DNA of 59,087 bases from the NCBI GenBank assembly GCA_947455205.1, contig CANGNF010000032.1, positions 1-59,087 on the forward strand, in the 5' to 3' direction. The position numbers were made by a program, and so were the translations under genes. The notes beneath the pieces were generated by a model. The model did no database searches. It was not told the DNA's origin and saw nothing but the letters and a program-made list of their open reading frames with translations. This document shows, one piece after another, positions 33,036 through 41,103 of this stretch. This DNA is from Acetobacteraceae bacterium. Lineage in GTDB: Bacteria > Pseudomonadota > Alphaproteobacteria > Acetobacterales > Acetobacteraceae. Position 1 is the first letter of the stretch. Each line of letters begins with the position of its first letter.

Positions 33036-33848
33036 ATGTTGGATCTGAGCGGCAAGGTCGCCTTCGTCAGTGGGGCCGGTTCGGTCGGCGAGGGCTGGGG
33101 CAACGGCAAGGCGACGGCGGTGCTGATGGCGCGGCAGGGCGCGCATGTGTTCGGCACCGACATCAACCCGGCGGCGCTGGAGGAAACGGCGGCGATCATG
33201 CGCGGCGAGGGGCTGAGCTTCGCCGGGCGGGTGACCAACATGACCGACAGCGTGGATGTCGCCGCCGCGGTGCAGGACTGCCTGGCGAAGTTCGGTGGGC
33301 GGATCGACATCCTGGTGAACAATGTCGGCGGCAGCGCGCCGGGCGGCCCGGTGGACATGACCGAGGAAGCCTGGGACGCGCAGATGCAGCTGAACCTGAA
33401 GACCTGCTTCCTGGGCTGCAAGCATGTGCTGCCGGTGATGGTGGCGCAGAAGAAGGGCGCGATCGTCAACCTGGCCAGCGTGGGCTGCATGAGCTTCACG
33501 GTCGGCGGGCGGGTGAATGCGGCCTATGCCGCCAGCAAGGCGGGCGTCATCGCGTTCAGCCGCAGCACCGCCATTGCGCATGTGAAGGACGGCGTGCGGG
33601 TGAACACCGTGGTGCCGGGGACGATGCACACGCCGCTGGTGGAACATCGGCTGGTCAAGCAGATGGGGCTGAACGACGCCGAGGGGCTGATCGCCAAGCG
33701 CCACGCCAGCGTGCCGATGGGCCGCATGGGCGATGCGTGGGACATCGCCAACGCCGTGGTGTTCCTCGCCAGCGACGAGGCGCGCTACATCACCGCGACG
33801 CAGCTGGTGGTGGATGGCGGGCTGACCGCGGCGCGGCCGACGGGCTGA
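33036..33848 (+). CDS. SDR family oxidoreductase
   Basis: A 270-aa classical short-chain dehydrogenase. The cofactor motif is SGAGSVGEGWGNG (a longer glycine loop than usual, near residues 10-22), with FGTDINPAAL indicating NAD preference. NNVGGSAPGG is the NNAG equivalent. The catalytic Tyr-Lys pair lies in AAYAASKAGVIAFSRS, with Ser in NLASVGCMSF. ATG 33036 follows GGGAGAG at good spacing and fits the promoter. ATG 33021 or 33009 would lengthen it. The stop codon is embedded in the first unit of a tandem repeat. The substrate is unknown. Confidence 0.88.
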   Translation: MLDLSGKVAFVSGAGSVGEGWGNGKATAVLMARQGAHVFGTDINPAALEETAAIMRGEGLSFAGRVTNMTDSVDVAAAVQDCLAKFGGRIDILVNNVGGSAPGGPVDMTEEAWDAQMQLNLKTCFLGCKHVLPVMVAQKKGAIVNLASVGCMSFTVGGRVNAAYAASKAGVIAFSRSTAIAHVKDGVRVNTVVPGTMHTPLVEHRLVKQMGLNDAEGLIAKRHASVPMGRMGDAWDIANAVVFLASDEARYITATQLVVDGGLTAARPTG

Positions 33849-33920
33849 CGCCCGCGGCACGACCGACGGGCTGACCCCGCGGCGGGCCGACGGGCTGGCG
33901 CCCGCGGCGGGCCGGCCGGT
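33837..33920. repeat. Tandem repeat iterating the SDR stop region
   Basis: Three units of about 25 bp beginning CCGACGGGCTGA (33837, about 33863 and about 33887), with a fourth degraded copy. The first unit includes the last codons and the TGA of the SDR gene. A separate GC hairpin (GCCCGGGG near 33934, CCCCGGGC near 33948) follows. Confidence 0.65.
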
Positions 33921-33969
33921 TGAGGCGAAGGCGGCCCGGGGTTGCGCCCCCGGGCCTGCGCCTGCTTCA

Positions 33970-34006
33970 CGCCGCCGGTGTCTCCACCGGCGGCGATCAG
34001 GCGCTA
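33970..34006. repeat. Dispersed hairpin element, copy 1 (bidirectional terminator-like)
   Basis: A perfect 11-bp inverted repeat (33970-33980 and 33985-33995, core GCCGCCGGTG) is followed by the conserved flank ATCAGGCGCTA. The same arms plus flank occur at 45565-45617 and 56103-56152. All three lie between convergent genes. This copy ends three bases before the stop of the leftward metallo-beta-lactamase-fold gene. Confidence 0.7.
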
Positions 34007-34008
34007 CC

Positions 34009-34878
34009 TCACAGCCACTGCTGGAAGGCGTCGAAGATCATCCGGTAGCCGGCGCCCTCGCGCACCAGATGCGCGTAGCCGGGGAAGTGGATGTGCATGC
34101 CGGCCACCAGCAGCTTGTCGGTCGCGACATGGTCGAACATCCGCAGCCGCGTCGCGGCGGCCTGCGCCGGGTCGATGTCGAAGGCCATGGTCACGTCGGG
34201 ACGCGGCACCTGCACTTCCGGCACGTGGACGATGTCGCCCCAGATCAGCAGTTGCTCATTGCCTGACGCGACGAGGTAGCCGGTATGCCCCGGCGTGTGG
34301 CCGGGCAGCGGCATCGCGGTCACGCCCGGGAAGACCTCTCCACCCGTGAACAGGCGCTTCTCGTAGGGCGCAATCTGTTCCCGCGCGTGCTGGAAGTTGC
34401 GCAGGCGGCTGTTCTCATCCGCCTTGGCCATCTCGGCGTCGTCAAGCCAGAAGCGCGGCTCGGCCGCGTGCATCACCAACTCGGCGTTGGGGAAGAACTT
34501 GGCGCCGTTGTCGTCCACCAGGCCGTTGGAGTGGTCGGGGTGCATGTGGGTCAGCAGCACCGTGTCCACCTCGGCGGGCGAAACACCCACGGCGGCCAGG
34601 TGCGCCAGCAGGCGGCCGGCGCTGGCCTGCATCTTCCCGCCGCAGCCGGTATCCACCAGCGCGGTGCGGCCCTGGCTGCGGATCAGGAAGGTGTTGACGG
34701 CGGTGCGGCGCGGCACCGGGCGGAAGGCGGCCCTCAACATCGCGGAACTGTCCTCCACCGTGATGTTCTGCATCACCGCCATGGAGCCTTCGAGGAAGCC
34801 GTCGCTGAGCGTGGTGACGGTGATGTCGCCGATGCGGCGATGCATCACCGCGGCGACCTGTTGCTGCGGGAGGGTCAT
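34009..34878 (-). CDS. Metallo-beta-lactamase-fold hydrolase
   Basis: A 289-aa MBL-fold protein. The metal-binding HxHxDH motif is LTHMHPDHSNGL (about residues 110-121), with further ligands in PGHTPGHTGYLV and IWGDIVHVP and the final His in AGMHIHFPGYAHL. The N-terminus (QVAAVMHRRIGDITVTTLSDGFLEG) is that of the quorum-quenching-lactonase-like or AttM-like broad group, but the substrate cannot be inferred. There is no signal peptide if the start is ATG 34878, supported by GGACC/GGAGG-poor but conserved alignment. The frame extends upstream through the tandem repeat, which I reject as coding. Confidence 0.85.
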   Translation of the reverse strand: MTLPQQQVAAVMHRRIGDITVTTLSDGFLEGSMAVMQNITVEDSSAMLRAAFRPVPRRTAVNTFLIRSQGRTALVDTGCGGKMQASAGRLLAHLAAVGVSPAEVDTVLLTHMHPDHSNGLVDDNGAKFFPNAELVMHAAEPRFWLDDAEMAKADENSRLRNFQHAREQIAPYEKRLFTGGEVFPGVTAMPLPGHTPGHTGYLVASGNEQLLIWGDIVHVPEVQVPRPDVTMAFDIDPAQAAATRLRMFDHVATDKLLVAGMHIHFPGYAHLVREGAGYRMIFDAFQQWL

Positions 34879-34935
34879 GGGTGGTCCTTCATGGAGCCGG
34901 CGCACTGCGAAGGGCGCGCGCCGTGGGCCGGAAGT

Positions 34936-35035
34936 GGCGCGCCACCAACGGCGCACATGACAGGCCAGGAGAGGCGCGCCGCGAACGGCGCGCATGACAG
35001 GCCAAAGCAGGGGCGCCGCGAACGGCGCGCCGGGC
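34936..35035. repeat. 37-bp tandem repeat, about 2.7 copies
   Basis: A direct repeat with period 37 starts at 34936, 34973 and 35010. The unit contains GGCGCGCC, AACGGCGC and CATGACAGGCCA. The copies differ at several positions, so it is old or decaying. It lies between two leftward genes, just after the VOC protein stop. Confidence 0.75.
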
Positions 35036-35038
35036 CGT

Positions 35039-35401
35039 TCAGCCGCGCTGCAGCACTTCGATGCGAACGCCCTCGGGGCTTTCGACGAAGCTGATGCGGG
35101 TGCCCGGGCGGATGGTGTTCGGCTCCATCGTCACCTTGGCGCCCTTGGCGCGCAGCTCCGCGATGGCGGCATCCACATCGGCCACGATGAAGCCGAAGTG
35201 GTCCAGGCTGTTCTTGCCCGTCGCGGCTTCCTTCACCGGCAACAGGAAGATGTCGGCGCCGCCGACCTTCAGGTCGATCCGGGTCTTGCCGTCTACCGGG
35301 GTGCGGATGACCTCGGCGCCGAACATGGTCTGGTACCAGCTGGCGGTCGCCTCGGGGTCGGTGGTGTACAGGTGCATGTGGTCGAAGGTGTAGGCGGTCA
35401 T
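35039..35401 (-). CDS. VOC family protein (glyoxalase/dioxygenase fold)
   Basis: A 120-aa vicinal-oxygen-chelate protein: YTFDHMHLYTTDPEATASWYQTMFGAEV forms the first beta-alpha-beta module, with a metal-binding His in DHMHLY. The second module has LDHFGFIVADVDAAIAELRAKGAKV and ends RISFVESPEGVRIEVLQRG, with a Glu ligand. The length is that of a single-domain glyoxalase-I-like enzyme. The following leftward gene region at 35454-35861 encodes a second, related VOC protein, so they are probably an old tandem pair. Substrates are unknown. Confidence 0.87.
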   Translation of the reverse strand: MTAYTFDHMHLYTTDPEATASWYQTMFGAEVIRTPVDGKTRIDLKVGGADIFLLPVKEAATGKNSLDHFGFIVADVDAAIAELRAKGAKVTMEPNTIRPGTRISFVESPEGVRIEVLQRG

Positions 35402-35453
35402 TGGCCGTTTCCTCGGGTTGGGGGGCGCAGCCTAACCCTGCCCCGCGCCGCGG

Positions 35454-35861
35454 TCACCCCGCCTGCAGCAGCTCTATCGGCACGCCATCCGGGCCGGTGA
35501 TGAAGGCGATGCGCAGGCCACGCACCGTGGTCGGCGGCAGCTGGAACGCCGCGCCACGGGCGGCGAAGGCGGCGGCGGCGGCGTCGATGTCGGCCACGGT
35601 GAAGCCCAGGTGCTCCAGCCCCCGGTGTGGGCTGGCAGGCGCCGGGCCGCAGGCTTCGCCGGGCAGGATCACGTTGATCAGCAGCGTCAGCCCGGCCAGG
35701 CGCAGCTCATAGCGCGGGCGCGGCCCCTGGCGATGCTCCACCAGCGTGGCGCCCAGCACGCGGATGTACCAGTCCGCCGCCGCGGCGGCGTCCGGGCTGC
35801 GGAGATGGACATGGTCGAAGCGCAGCAGCGGGGCGTCCGGCACGGCCGGTGCCTCAGCCAT
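35454..35861 (-). CDS. VOC family protein (second paralogue)
   Basis: A 135-aa VOC protein: LLRFDHVHLRSPDAAAAADWYIRVLGATLVEH in the N-terminal module and GLEHLGFTVADIDAAAAAFAARGAAFQ with RIAFITGPDGVPIELLQAG in the C-terminal module. It shares the pattern of its downstream neighbour (FDHxHL, EHLGF, IELLQ). ATG 35861 lies inside the 3' end of recX (8-bp overlap), so the genes are probably transcribed together. The frame extending to 35930 is inside recX and less likely to be the start. Confidence 0.83.
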   Translation of the reverse strand: MAEAPAVPDAPLLRFDHVHLRSPDAAAAADWYIRVLGATLVEHRQGPRPRYELRLAGLTLLINVILPGEACGPAPASPHRGLEHLGFTVADIDAAAAAFAARGAAFQLPPTTVRGLRIAFITGPDGVPIELLQAG

Positions 35862-36489
35862 CCCGCAGCGCCCGCACCCGGTCCTCCGCCGCTTCCGGCT
35901 CCATGCCCAGCGCCGTGGTGGCCACGCCATGGGCGAAGCCGGCGCGGGCCATGGCGGCCAGCGCCTTCAGCCGCACCTCCGGCGTCATTTCCTCCCGCGC
36001 GAAGGGGCCGAAGCGGCGGCGGCGGCACAGCATCAGTGCAGCACCCAGCTCGTCATCCGGCAGCACCGCCTGCGCCACCTCCCCGGCCACGCCCTTGGCC
36101 GAGAGATGCGCCGCGATGGCCCGGCGGGAGCGGCCGCCGCGGGCCAGGCGGCGGGCGCGGCTGGCGGCGAAGGCGGCGTCGTCCACCACCCCGCTGCCGG
36201 CCAGCTTGCGGGCCACCTGCTGCGCGGCCATGCGGGCGGTGCCGGCGGCGGCCAGCACCTGCTCGTGGTCCTGGCCCTCGGCTTCGGCGCGGCGGGCCCA
36301 GCGGTCCACCCGGCGGGTCAGCACCCGGGCCAGCCCGGCCTCGGTGGCGGCAAACCTGGCCAGGTGGGCCAGCGCCGCCTCATGCAGCCGGGCCTCGCTG
36401 GGGGCCTTGCCGGCCGGGCGCTCGCGTTTCCGCGACGGCCCCGCCCCGTCTCCGCTGGCCGACCTGTTCATGCGCCCCGACTTATCCAT
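35854..36489 (-). CDS. recX: RecX family regulatory protein
   Basis: A 211-aa RecX-like protein. RecX binds RecA filaments and limits recombinase activity. After a basic, disordered ~30-residue N-terminus come the helical RecX repeats: LHEAALAHLARFAATEAGLARVLTRRVDRWA, VARKLAGSGVVDDAAFAASRARRLARGGRSRRAIAAHLSAKGV and the third motif region with FGPFAREEM. recA is not in the window. Start choice is uncertain: ATG 36489, or ATG 36471 that removes six residues. It is the first gene of a recX-VOC-VOC run and is divergent from the HbpS-like gene. Confidence 0.8.
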   Translation of the reverse strand: MDKSGRMNRSASGDGAGPSRKRERPAGKAPSEARLHEAALAHLARFAATEAGLARVLTRRVDRWARRAEAEGQDHEQVLAAAGTARMAAQQVARKLAGSGVVDDAAFAASRARRLARGGRSRRAIAAHLSAKGVAGEVAQAVLPDDELGAALMLCRRRRFGPFAREEMTPEVRLKALAAMARAGFAHGVATTALGMEPEAAEDRVRALRDG

Positions 36490-36561
36490 GGCCACACTCT
36501 GGCGCGCCGGGCCGTGCCGGGGCAATTGGGGGGCATCGCAATTCACAGGGGGGACTGACCC

Positions 36562-37017
36562 ATGCCGAAATATCCGACCAATGGCCTGACCCTGGCCCAG
36601 GCCAGCACCATCGCCGATGCCGCCCTGGCCAAGGGCCGCGCCCTGGGCCTGCAGCCGCTGACCGTGGTGGTGCTGGACGCCGGCGGCCAGGTGAAGGTGA
36701 TCAAGCGGGAAGACGGCTGTTCCCTGATGCGGGCCGAGATTGCCGGCGGCAAGGCCAATGGCGCGCTGGCGCTGGGCGTGGGCAGCCAGGAACTGGCCAA
36801 GCGCAGCCAGAACCCGGCCATGCAGGGCTTCGTCAACGCGCTGTCCGACATCACCGGCGGCCGCGCCGTGCCGGTGCCGGGCGGCGTGCTGGCGGTGGGC
36901 AAGGACGACGTGATCCTGGGCGCCGTCGGCATCAGCGGCGACGTGTCGCTGAAGGACGAGGAATGCTGCATCGCCGGGATCGAGGCCGCCGGCCTGGTCG
37001 CCTCCACCGGCGCCTGA
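36562..37017 (+). CDS. GlcG/HbpS family (DUF336) heme-binding-like protein (second copy)
   Basis: A 151-aa GlcG/HbpS protein: LTLAQASTIADAALAKGRALGLQPLTVVVLDAGGQVKVIKREDG, then AEIAGGKANGALALG, and the Gly-rich core GRAVPVPGGVLAVGKDDVILGAVGISGD. It is shorter than the copy at 1281-1808 and lacks that copy's Lys-rich tail. A Cys pair (EECCIAG) near the end is distinctive. ATG 36562 has GGGGGAC upstream near 36549. It is followed 63 bp later by a Rieske protein gene on the same strand, consistent with a redox or catabolic role. Confidence 0.87.
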   Translation: MPKYPTNGLTLAQASTIADAALAKGRALGLQPLTVVVLDAGGQVKVIKREDGCSLMRAEIAGGKANGALALGVGSQELAKRSQNPAMQGFVNALSDITGGRAVPVPGGVLAVGKDDVILGAVGISGDVSLKDEECCIAGIEAAGLVASTGA

Positions 37018-37080
37018 GCCAAACGGGGGCGCGGCAAGCTCGCGCCCCCCTTCTTCTCCGAAACAGACAGGATGCTTCCG

Positions 37081-37389
37081 ATGCCCGCCTGGCACGCCGT
37101 GACCGAACTGGACAAGCTGGACCTGGAAACCCCCTTCCCGCTGCGCATCGGCGACCAGCAGGTCTGCGTGGTGCGGCTGGAGGATGGCATCTTCGCCATC
37201 AACGACGTCTGCACGCATGAATACGCGCTGCTGTCGGACGGCTATTTCGAGGACGGCAAGCTGGAATGCCCGTTGCACCAGGCCTGCTTCGAGGTCCGCA
37301 CCGGCAAGGCGCTGAACGAACCGGCCGACGTGGACGTGGTGACCTACCCGACCAAGGTCGAGGGTGGGGTGGTCTTCGTCGAGGTCTAG
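37081..37389 (+). CDS. Rieske [2Fe-2S] ferredoxin-type protein
   Basis: A 102-aa single-domain Rieske protein of the non-haem-iron dioxygenase ferredoxin type. The cluster ligands are the pair CTH (in NDVCTHEYALLSDGYF) and CPLH (in KLECPLHQACFEV), as CxH-x17-CxxH. It would carry electrons to a terminal ring-hydroxylating oxygenase or a similar enzyme, but none is adjacent. ATG 37072 or 37081 may be used; AGGA lies at better spacing to 37081. The MarR-controlled catabolic cluster begins just beyond, so it may serve that pathway. Confidence 0.87.
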   Translation: MPAWHAVTELDKLDLETPFPLRIGDQQVCVVRLEDGIFAINDVCTHEYALLSDGYFEDGKLECPLHQACFEVRTGKALNEPADVDVVTYPTKVEGGVVFVEV

Positions 37390-37426
37390 CGGCCGGTCGT
37401 CCCCGGTAGGACGGCAGCGGCCGGGC

Positions 37427-37894
37427 TCAGCCGCGCCGCGGCCGGCCGTGGCGGACGATGATGTTGCGCAGCAGGTCCTTCAGCGGGCCGGCATCGGCCA
37501 TGTCGTGGCGCGCCAGCACCTCGGCCTCATGCAGGCGGGCGGTTTCCACCAGGCTGGCCGCCATGTCGCTGCCGCGCTGGGTCAGGCTGATCCGCACCAC
37601 CCGGCGGTCGCGGCTGTCCTGGGCGCGCTGGACCAGGCCGTCGCGCACCATGCGGTCCAGCAGCTTCGTCATGGTCGGCTGCTGCAACAGGCAGACATCG
37701 GCCAGGCCGGTGACGGTCTCGCCCTCGCCGCCGACCAGGCTGGCAAGAACCCGCCACACCGGAACCGAGACGCCTTTGCGACGCAACTGCTCGTGGAATT
37801 CCGATGATACGGCATGCGACGCCCGCGACATCAGATACAAGAGATAGTCGTCGATGAAGCGGGCCTTCGGCACCTTGACAGGGTTTGTATTCAT
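37427..37894 (-). CDS. MarR family transcriptional regulator (NicR-like by context)
   Basis: A 155-aa winged-helix MarR repressor: FIDDYLLYLMSRASHAVSSEFHEQLRRKGVSVPVWRVLASLVG, recognition region DVCLLQQPTMTKLLDRMVRDGLVQR and wing DSRDRRVVRISLTQRGSD. It is divergent from the NicX-like gene. In Pseudomonas putida the MarR-type NicR controls nicX, so a similar role is plausible here. The start at 37918 would add eight residues, but a promoter-like GTGACT-N17-TAAGAT (37928-37956, minus strand) predicts transcription at about 37921, favouring ATG 37894. The palindrome GATGCATC at 37901-37908 would then be in the leader. Confidence 0.85.
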   Translation of the reverse strand: MNTNPVKVPKARFIDDYLLYLMSRASHAVSSEFHEQLRRKGVSVPVWRVLASLVGGEGETVTGLADVCLLQQPTMTKLLDRMVRDGLVQRAQDSRDRRVVRISLTQRGSDMAASLVETARLHEAEVLARHDMADAGPLKDLLRNIIVRHGRPRRG

Positions 37895-37927
37895 GCCTGA
37901 TGATGCATCTCTTGACATATACGCTCA

Positions 37928-37956
37928 ATCTTACTGTGCCGGATAGATACAGTCAC
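37928..37956 (-). promoter_or_regulatory. Predicted promoter of marR, GTGACT-N17-TAAGAT
   Basis: On the minus strand a -35 GTGACT (37951-37956) and a -10 TAAGAT (37928-37933) with a 17-bp spacer. The surrounding 37919-38069 region is the AT-rich divergent control region of the catabolic cluster. It also holds an inverted repeat AACGGT/ACCGTT (near 37985 and 38007). Confidence 0.4.
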
Positions 37957-38069
37957 TCATTCATGTGCAACTGGATGCGATTTTGAACGGTTGTTCCGCC
38001 GGGATGACCGTTTCGTAATTTCGTGAACTGGGCAGTTTGCCGCTGCTTGGCCTGGGCGGGAGAGTTGTG

Positions 38070-39131
38070 GTGCTGGCAGATCGAATCGAGGCACGCTGGA
38101 TCGCCGCCTTCGAGGCCGTATTCCGCCGCTGCAAGGCCGAACCGGGCCTGCCCGTGGCGCTGCTGGCGGAGAGCCAGTCCCGGGCGCTGAATGTGGATCT
38201 GGCGGAACTGGCGCTGCTGCGGCTGGGCTGCCGGCCCTACCGGCTGACGGTGCCGACCCCGGCGCAGACGGCCCCGGTGCCGGTGCGCTCCACCGGGGCC
38301 AGCCGGGCGCTGGCCGGCCACCCCAGCGTGCTGGCGGCGCTGAAGGCCACGCCCTTCGTGGTGGACTTGACTGTCGAAGGGCTGTTGCACGCACCGGAAC
38401 TGCCGGAACTGCTCAAGGCTGGTTGCCGAATACTTATGATCTCGAATGAACATCCGGAGGCGCTGGAGCGCCTGGCGCCGGATGACGCCATGGAGCCGCG
38501 GGTGAAGGCGGCGGTGAAGCTGGCCCGCGGCGCCACCGGCATGAGGGTGACCTCCGCCGCCGGGACCGACCTGGTGGTGAGCCTGGAGAAGGCGATCACC
38601 GCCGGCGTCTGGGGCTGGACCGACCGGCCCGGCACCATCGCGCATTGGCCGGGCGGCGTGGTGGTCAGCTTCCCCGCCGCGCACAGCGTGAACGGCACGC
38701 TGGTGCTGGACGCCGGCGACGTGAACCTGACCTTCAAGCGCTACCTGGAACGCCCGGTGACGCTGACGCTGGAGGATGACCACGTCACGCGCATCGAGGG
38801 CGAGGGCACCGATGCCGAGTTGATGCGCCGCTACCTGGCGGCCTGGGCGCCCCCTGGGGGCGACAAGGCGGCCTATGCGGTCAGCCATGTCGGCTGGGGC
38901 ATGAACCACGCGGCGCGGTACGAGGCGCTGGCGATGTACGACCAGCGCGACACCAACGGCACGGAATTGCGCGCCTTCGCCGGCAACTTCCTGTTCTCCA
39001 CCGGCGCCAATGAATTTGCCGGCCGCTACACCGAGGGGCATTTCGATATTCCGGTGCGTGGCTGCACCATCACACTGGACGGCCCCGCCGGAGCGCATAC
39101 GGTGGTGGAGGCTGGGGAGTTGAAGCTGTGA
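38070..39131 (+). CDS. NicX-like (2,5-dihydroxypyridine 5,6-dioxygenase/M29 family) ring-cleavage enzyme
   Basis: A 353-aa protein related to 2,5-dihydroxypyridine 5,6-dioxygenase (NicX), a family often labelled leucyl aminopeptidase (M29). NicX holds Fe(II) with two His plus a His-x-Asp pair. Here a conserved His is in AVSHVGWGMNHAARYEAL and an HFD triad in TEGHFDIPVRG supplies His and Asp with the same spacing. GTELRAFAGNFLFSTGANEFAG is also characteristic. Expected reaction: oxygen-dependent opening of a dihydroxylated N-heterocycle or similar ring. I choose GTG 38070, after GGGCGGGAG at 38055-38062, over the TTG at 38037. It overlaps the alpha/beta hydrolase gene (GTGA). Confidence 0.78.
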   Translation: MLADRIEARWIAAFEAVFRRCKAEPGLPVALLAESQSRALNVDLAELALLRLGCRPYRLTVPTPAQTAPVPVRSTGASRALAGHPSVLAALKATPFVVDLTVEGLLHAPELPELLKAGCRILMISNEHPEALERLAPDDAMEPRVKAAVKLARGATGMRVTSAAGTDLVVSLEKAITAGVWGWTDRPGTIAHWPGGVVVSFPAAHSVNGTLVLDAGDVNLTFKRYLERPVTLTLEDDHVTRIEGEGTDAELMRRYLAAWAPPGGDKAAYAVSHVGWGMNHAARYEALAMYDQRDTNGTELRAFAGNFLFSTGANEFAGRYTEGHFDIPVRGCTITLDGPAGAHTVVEAGELKL

Positions 39132-39853
39132 CGAAAGCGGGCGATGCGGGGCAGACGCCGCTGGTGACGGTGCATGGGATCGGTGGCGCCTGCTGGGGCG
39201 GATTCCGCGCCGACATGCATTGGCAGTTGCCGGGCTATGGCGGCACGCCGCTGCTGCCGCAGACCAGCTTTGCCAACTGGGCGGTGGCGCTGGCGGCGGC
39301 GCTGGATGCCGGCGGCATGGCGCGGGTGGACCTGCTGGGGCACAGCATCGGCGGCATGGTGGCGCAGGAATTCGCCCTGGCCTTTCCGCAGCGGGTGCGC
39401 CGCCTGGTGCTGTATGCCACCACCCCGGCCTTCGGCGGCAAGGACCCGGCCTTCGCCGAGCAGTTCCTGGCGGACCGGCTGGCGCCGCTGCAATCCGGCG
39501 TTTCCATGCTGCAACTGGCGCAGCAATCCATGACCAGCATGCTCAGCCCGCGCGCCGGCATGGCGGCGATGGCGGAGGTGATCAATGCCATGGCCGGCAC
39601 GCCGGCGGCGGCGTACCGGGCCACCGTGACCTGCCTGACCACCTTCAACCGCATGGCCGACCTGGGCGGCATTGCCGCGCCGACGCTGCTGCTGGCCGGG
39701 GAGCGTGATCCGCTGGCGCCGCCGCGCACCATGCAGCGCATGGCGGATGCCATGCCGGATGCGCGCCTGGTGACGCTGCCGGCGGCCGGGCACCTGGGGC
39801 ACCTGGAATACCCGAAGGAGTTCGCCGCCGCCGTGCACGGCTTCCTGGGCTAG
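39128..39853 (+). CDS. Alpha/beta hydrolase (NicD-like by context)
   Basis: A 241-aa alpha/beta hydrolase. The oxyanion-hole HGIGG lies near residue 16, the nucleophile Ser in VDLLGHSIGGMVAQEF, the acid Asp in LLLAGERDPLAPP and the His in LPAAGHLGHLEYP. In nicotinate catabolism NicX is followed by NicD, an alpha/beta-fold deformylase that removes formate from N-formylmaleamate, so this gene may play that part. The sequence alone does not discriminate deformylases from esterases. The GTG start overlaps the dioxygenase stop by four bases. It ends five bases before the acyl-CoA dehydrogenase gene. Confidence 0.83.
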   Translation: MTKAGDAGQTPLVTVHGIGGACWGGFRADMHWQLPGYGGTPLLPQTSFANWAVALAAALDAGGMARVDLLGHSIGGMVAQEFALAFPQRVRRLVLYATTPAFGGKDPAFAEQFLADRLAPLQSGVSMLQLAQQSMTSMLSPRAGMAAMAEVINAMAGTPAAAYRATVTCLTTFNRMADLGGIAAPTLLLAGERDPLAPPRTMQRMADAMPDARLVTLPAAGHLGHLEYPKEFAAAVHGFLG

Positions 39854-39858
39854 GCGCC

Positions 39859-41103
39859 ATGGCCGACGCAGCGATCTTCGACGCGGATGCCTTCCGCCTG
39901 ACACCGCAGGAAGCGGCGCTGACCGCGCGGGCGCGGGATTTCGGTGAGCGCGTGCTGGCGCCGCGCGCCGCGGAATGGGACCGCGACGCGGTGTTCCCGC
40001 TGGCGAATTACCGGGACATGCACGCCAACGGGCTGCTGGGCGTGTGCATCCCGGCGGAGGATGGCGGCATCGGCGCCGATTTCCGTGCCTATTGCCTGAC
40101 GGCGGCGGAGCTTGGCCGCTACTGCGGTGCCACGGCGCTGACCTGGAACATGCATGTCTGCAGCACGCTGTGGACCGGCGCGCTGGCCGATACGCTGGAG
40201 ATGGATGCCGACACCCGCGCGCTGCACCGGCAGCGGCGCGGCGCGCATTACCGGCGCATCCTGGATGAAGGCGCGATCTACGCGCAGCCGTTCAGCGAGG
40301 GTGGCGCGGCGGCGGCGGGGGCGGTCGCCTTCGGCACCACGGCGCGGCGGGTGGCCGGCGGCTTCATCGTCAATGGCCGGAAGATCTTTGCCAGCCTGGC
40401 CGGCAGCGCCGACTACTACGGTGTGCTGTGCACGGAACAGCATGGCGATGCCGCGTTGAGCCGGCGCGACACGCTGTACCTGGCGGTGCCCGCCACCGCC
40501 GAGGGAGTCAGCGTGACCGGCAGCTGGGACCCGCTGGGCATGCGCGGCACGGTCTCGCGCGATCTCGTCTTCAAGGACGTCTTCGTGCCGGAGGATGCGG
40601 CGCTGATGCCGCCCGGCCTCTACTTCCAGGCGGCCAATCGCTGGCCGCACATGTTCATGACGCTGAGCCCGACCTACATGGGCCTGGCGCAGGCGGCCTA
40701 CGACTTCACGGTGAAGTACCTGCGCGGCGAATGGCCGGGCATGCCGCCGGTGAAGCGGCGGATGTACCCGACCAAGCAGATCGCGGTGGCCGAGATGCGG
40801 GTGATGCTGGAGCAGACCAAGGCGCTGTGGTTCCAGGCCATCAGCGACGCCCGGCCGGACCCGAGCAAGGAGCAGGTGCTGCGCGCCTGGGCGGCGCAGT
40901 ACACCGTGATGGAGAACGCCAACGCCCTGGCGGCCAAGGCGGTCCGCACCTGCGGCGGGCAGTCCATGCTGAAGACGCTGCCGCTGGAGCGGATCTACCG
41001 CGACAGCCGCTGCGGCAGCCTGATGCTGCCCTGGACCGCGGAGCTGTGCATTGATAGCCTCGGCCGCGGCTCGCTGTACGAGACCGGCGAGCGCGACGAA
41101 TGA
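39859..41103 (+). CDS. Acyl-CoA dehydrogenase family protein with altered catalytic motif
   Basis: A 414-aa flavoprotein of the acyl-CoA dehydrogenase fold: LTARARDFGERVLAPRAAEWDRDAVFP, then NGLLGVCIPAEDGGIG, the FAD/substrate segment IYAQPFSEGGAA and PLGMRGTVSRDLVFKDVFVPEDAAL. The C-terminal helix bundle ends RIYRDSRCGSLMLPWTAELCIDSLGR. The usual YEGT catalytic Glu segment is here LPWT, so either the base is elsewhere or the chemistry differs (for example an oxygenase-like or hydratase-like member). It overlaps the following ligase gene by four bases (ATGA). By context it acts on a CoA ester made by that ligase. Confidence 0.86.
   Translation: MADAAIFDADAFRLTPQEAALTARARDFGERVLAPRAAEWDRDAVFPLANYRDMHANGLLGVCIPAEDGGIGADFRAYCLTAAELGRYCGATALTWNMHVCSTLWTGALADTLEMDADTRALHRQRRGAHYRRILDEGAIYAQPFSEGGAAAAGAVAFGTTARRVAGGFIVNGRKIFASLAGSADYYGVLCTEQHGDAALSRRDTLYLAVPATAEGVSVTGSWDPLGMRGTVSRDLVFKDVFVPEDAALMPPGLYFQAANRWPHMFMTLSPTYMGLAQAAYDFTVKYLRGEWPGMPPVKRRMYPTKQIAVAEMRVMLEQTKALWFQAISDARPDPSKEQVLRAWAAQYTVMENANALAAKAVRTCGGQSMLKTLPLERIYRDSRCGSLMLPWTAELCIDSLGRGSLYETGERDE

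Noticed and set aside
34936..34995. N-terminal extension of the metallo-beta-lactamase-fold gene through the 37-bp repeat
   Set aside because: The frame is open only because of GC content. The residues are repeat-derived, and conservation begins at the MTLPQQQV start.
38070..39131. Annotation of the NicX-like protein as leucyl aminopeptidase
   Set aside because: The metal ligands visible (His in HVGWG, HFD) match 2,5-dihydroxypyridine dioxygenases, and the hydrolase and MarR neighbours support catabolism. M29 is a historical label for the fold.
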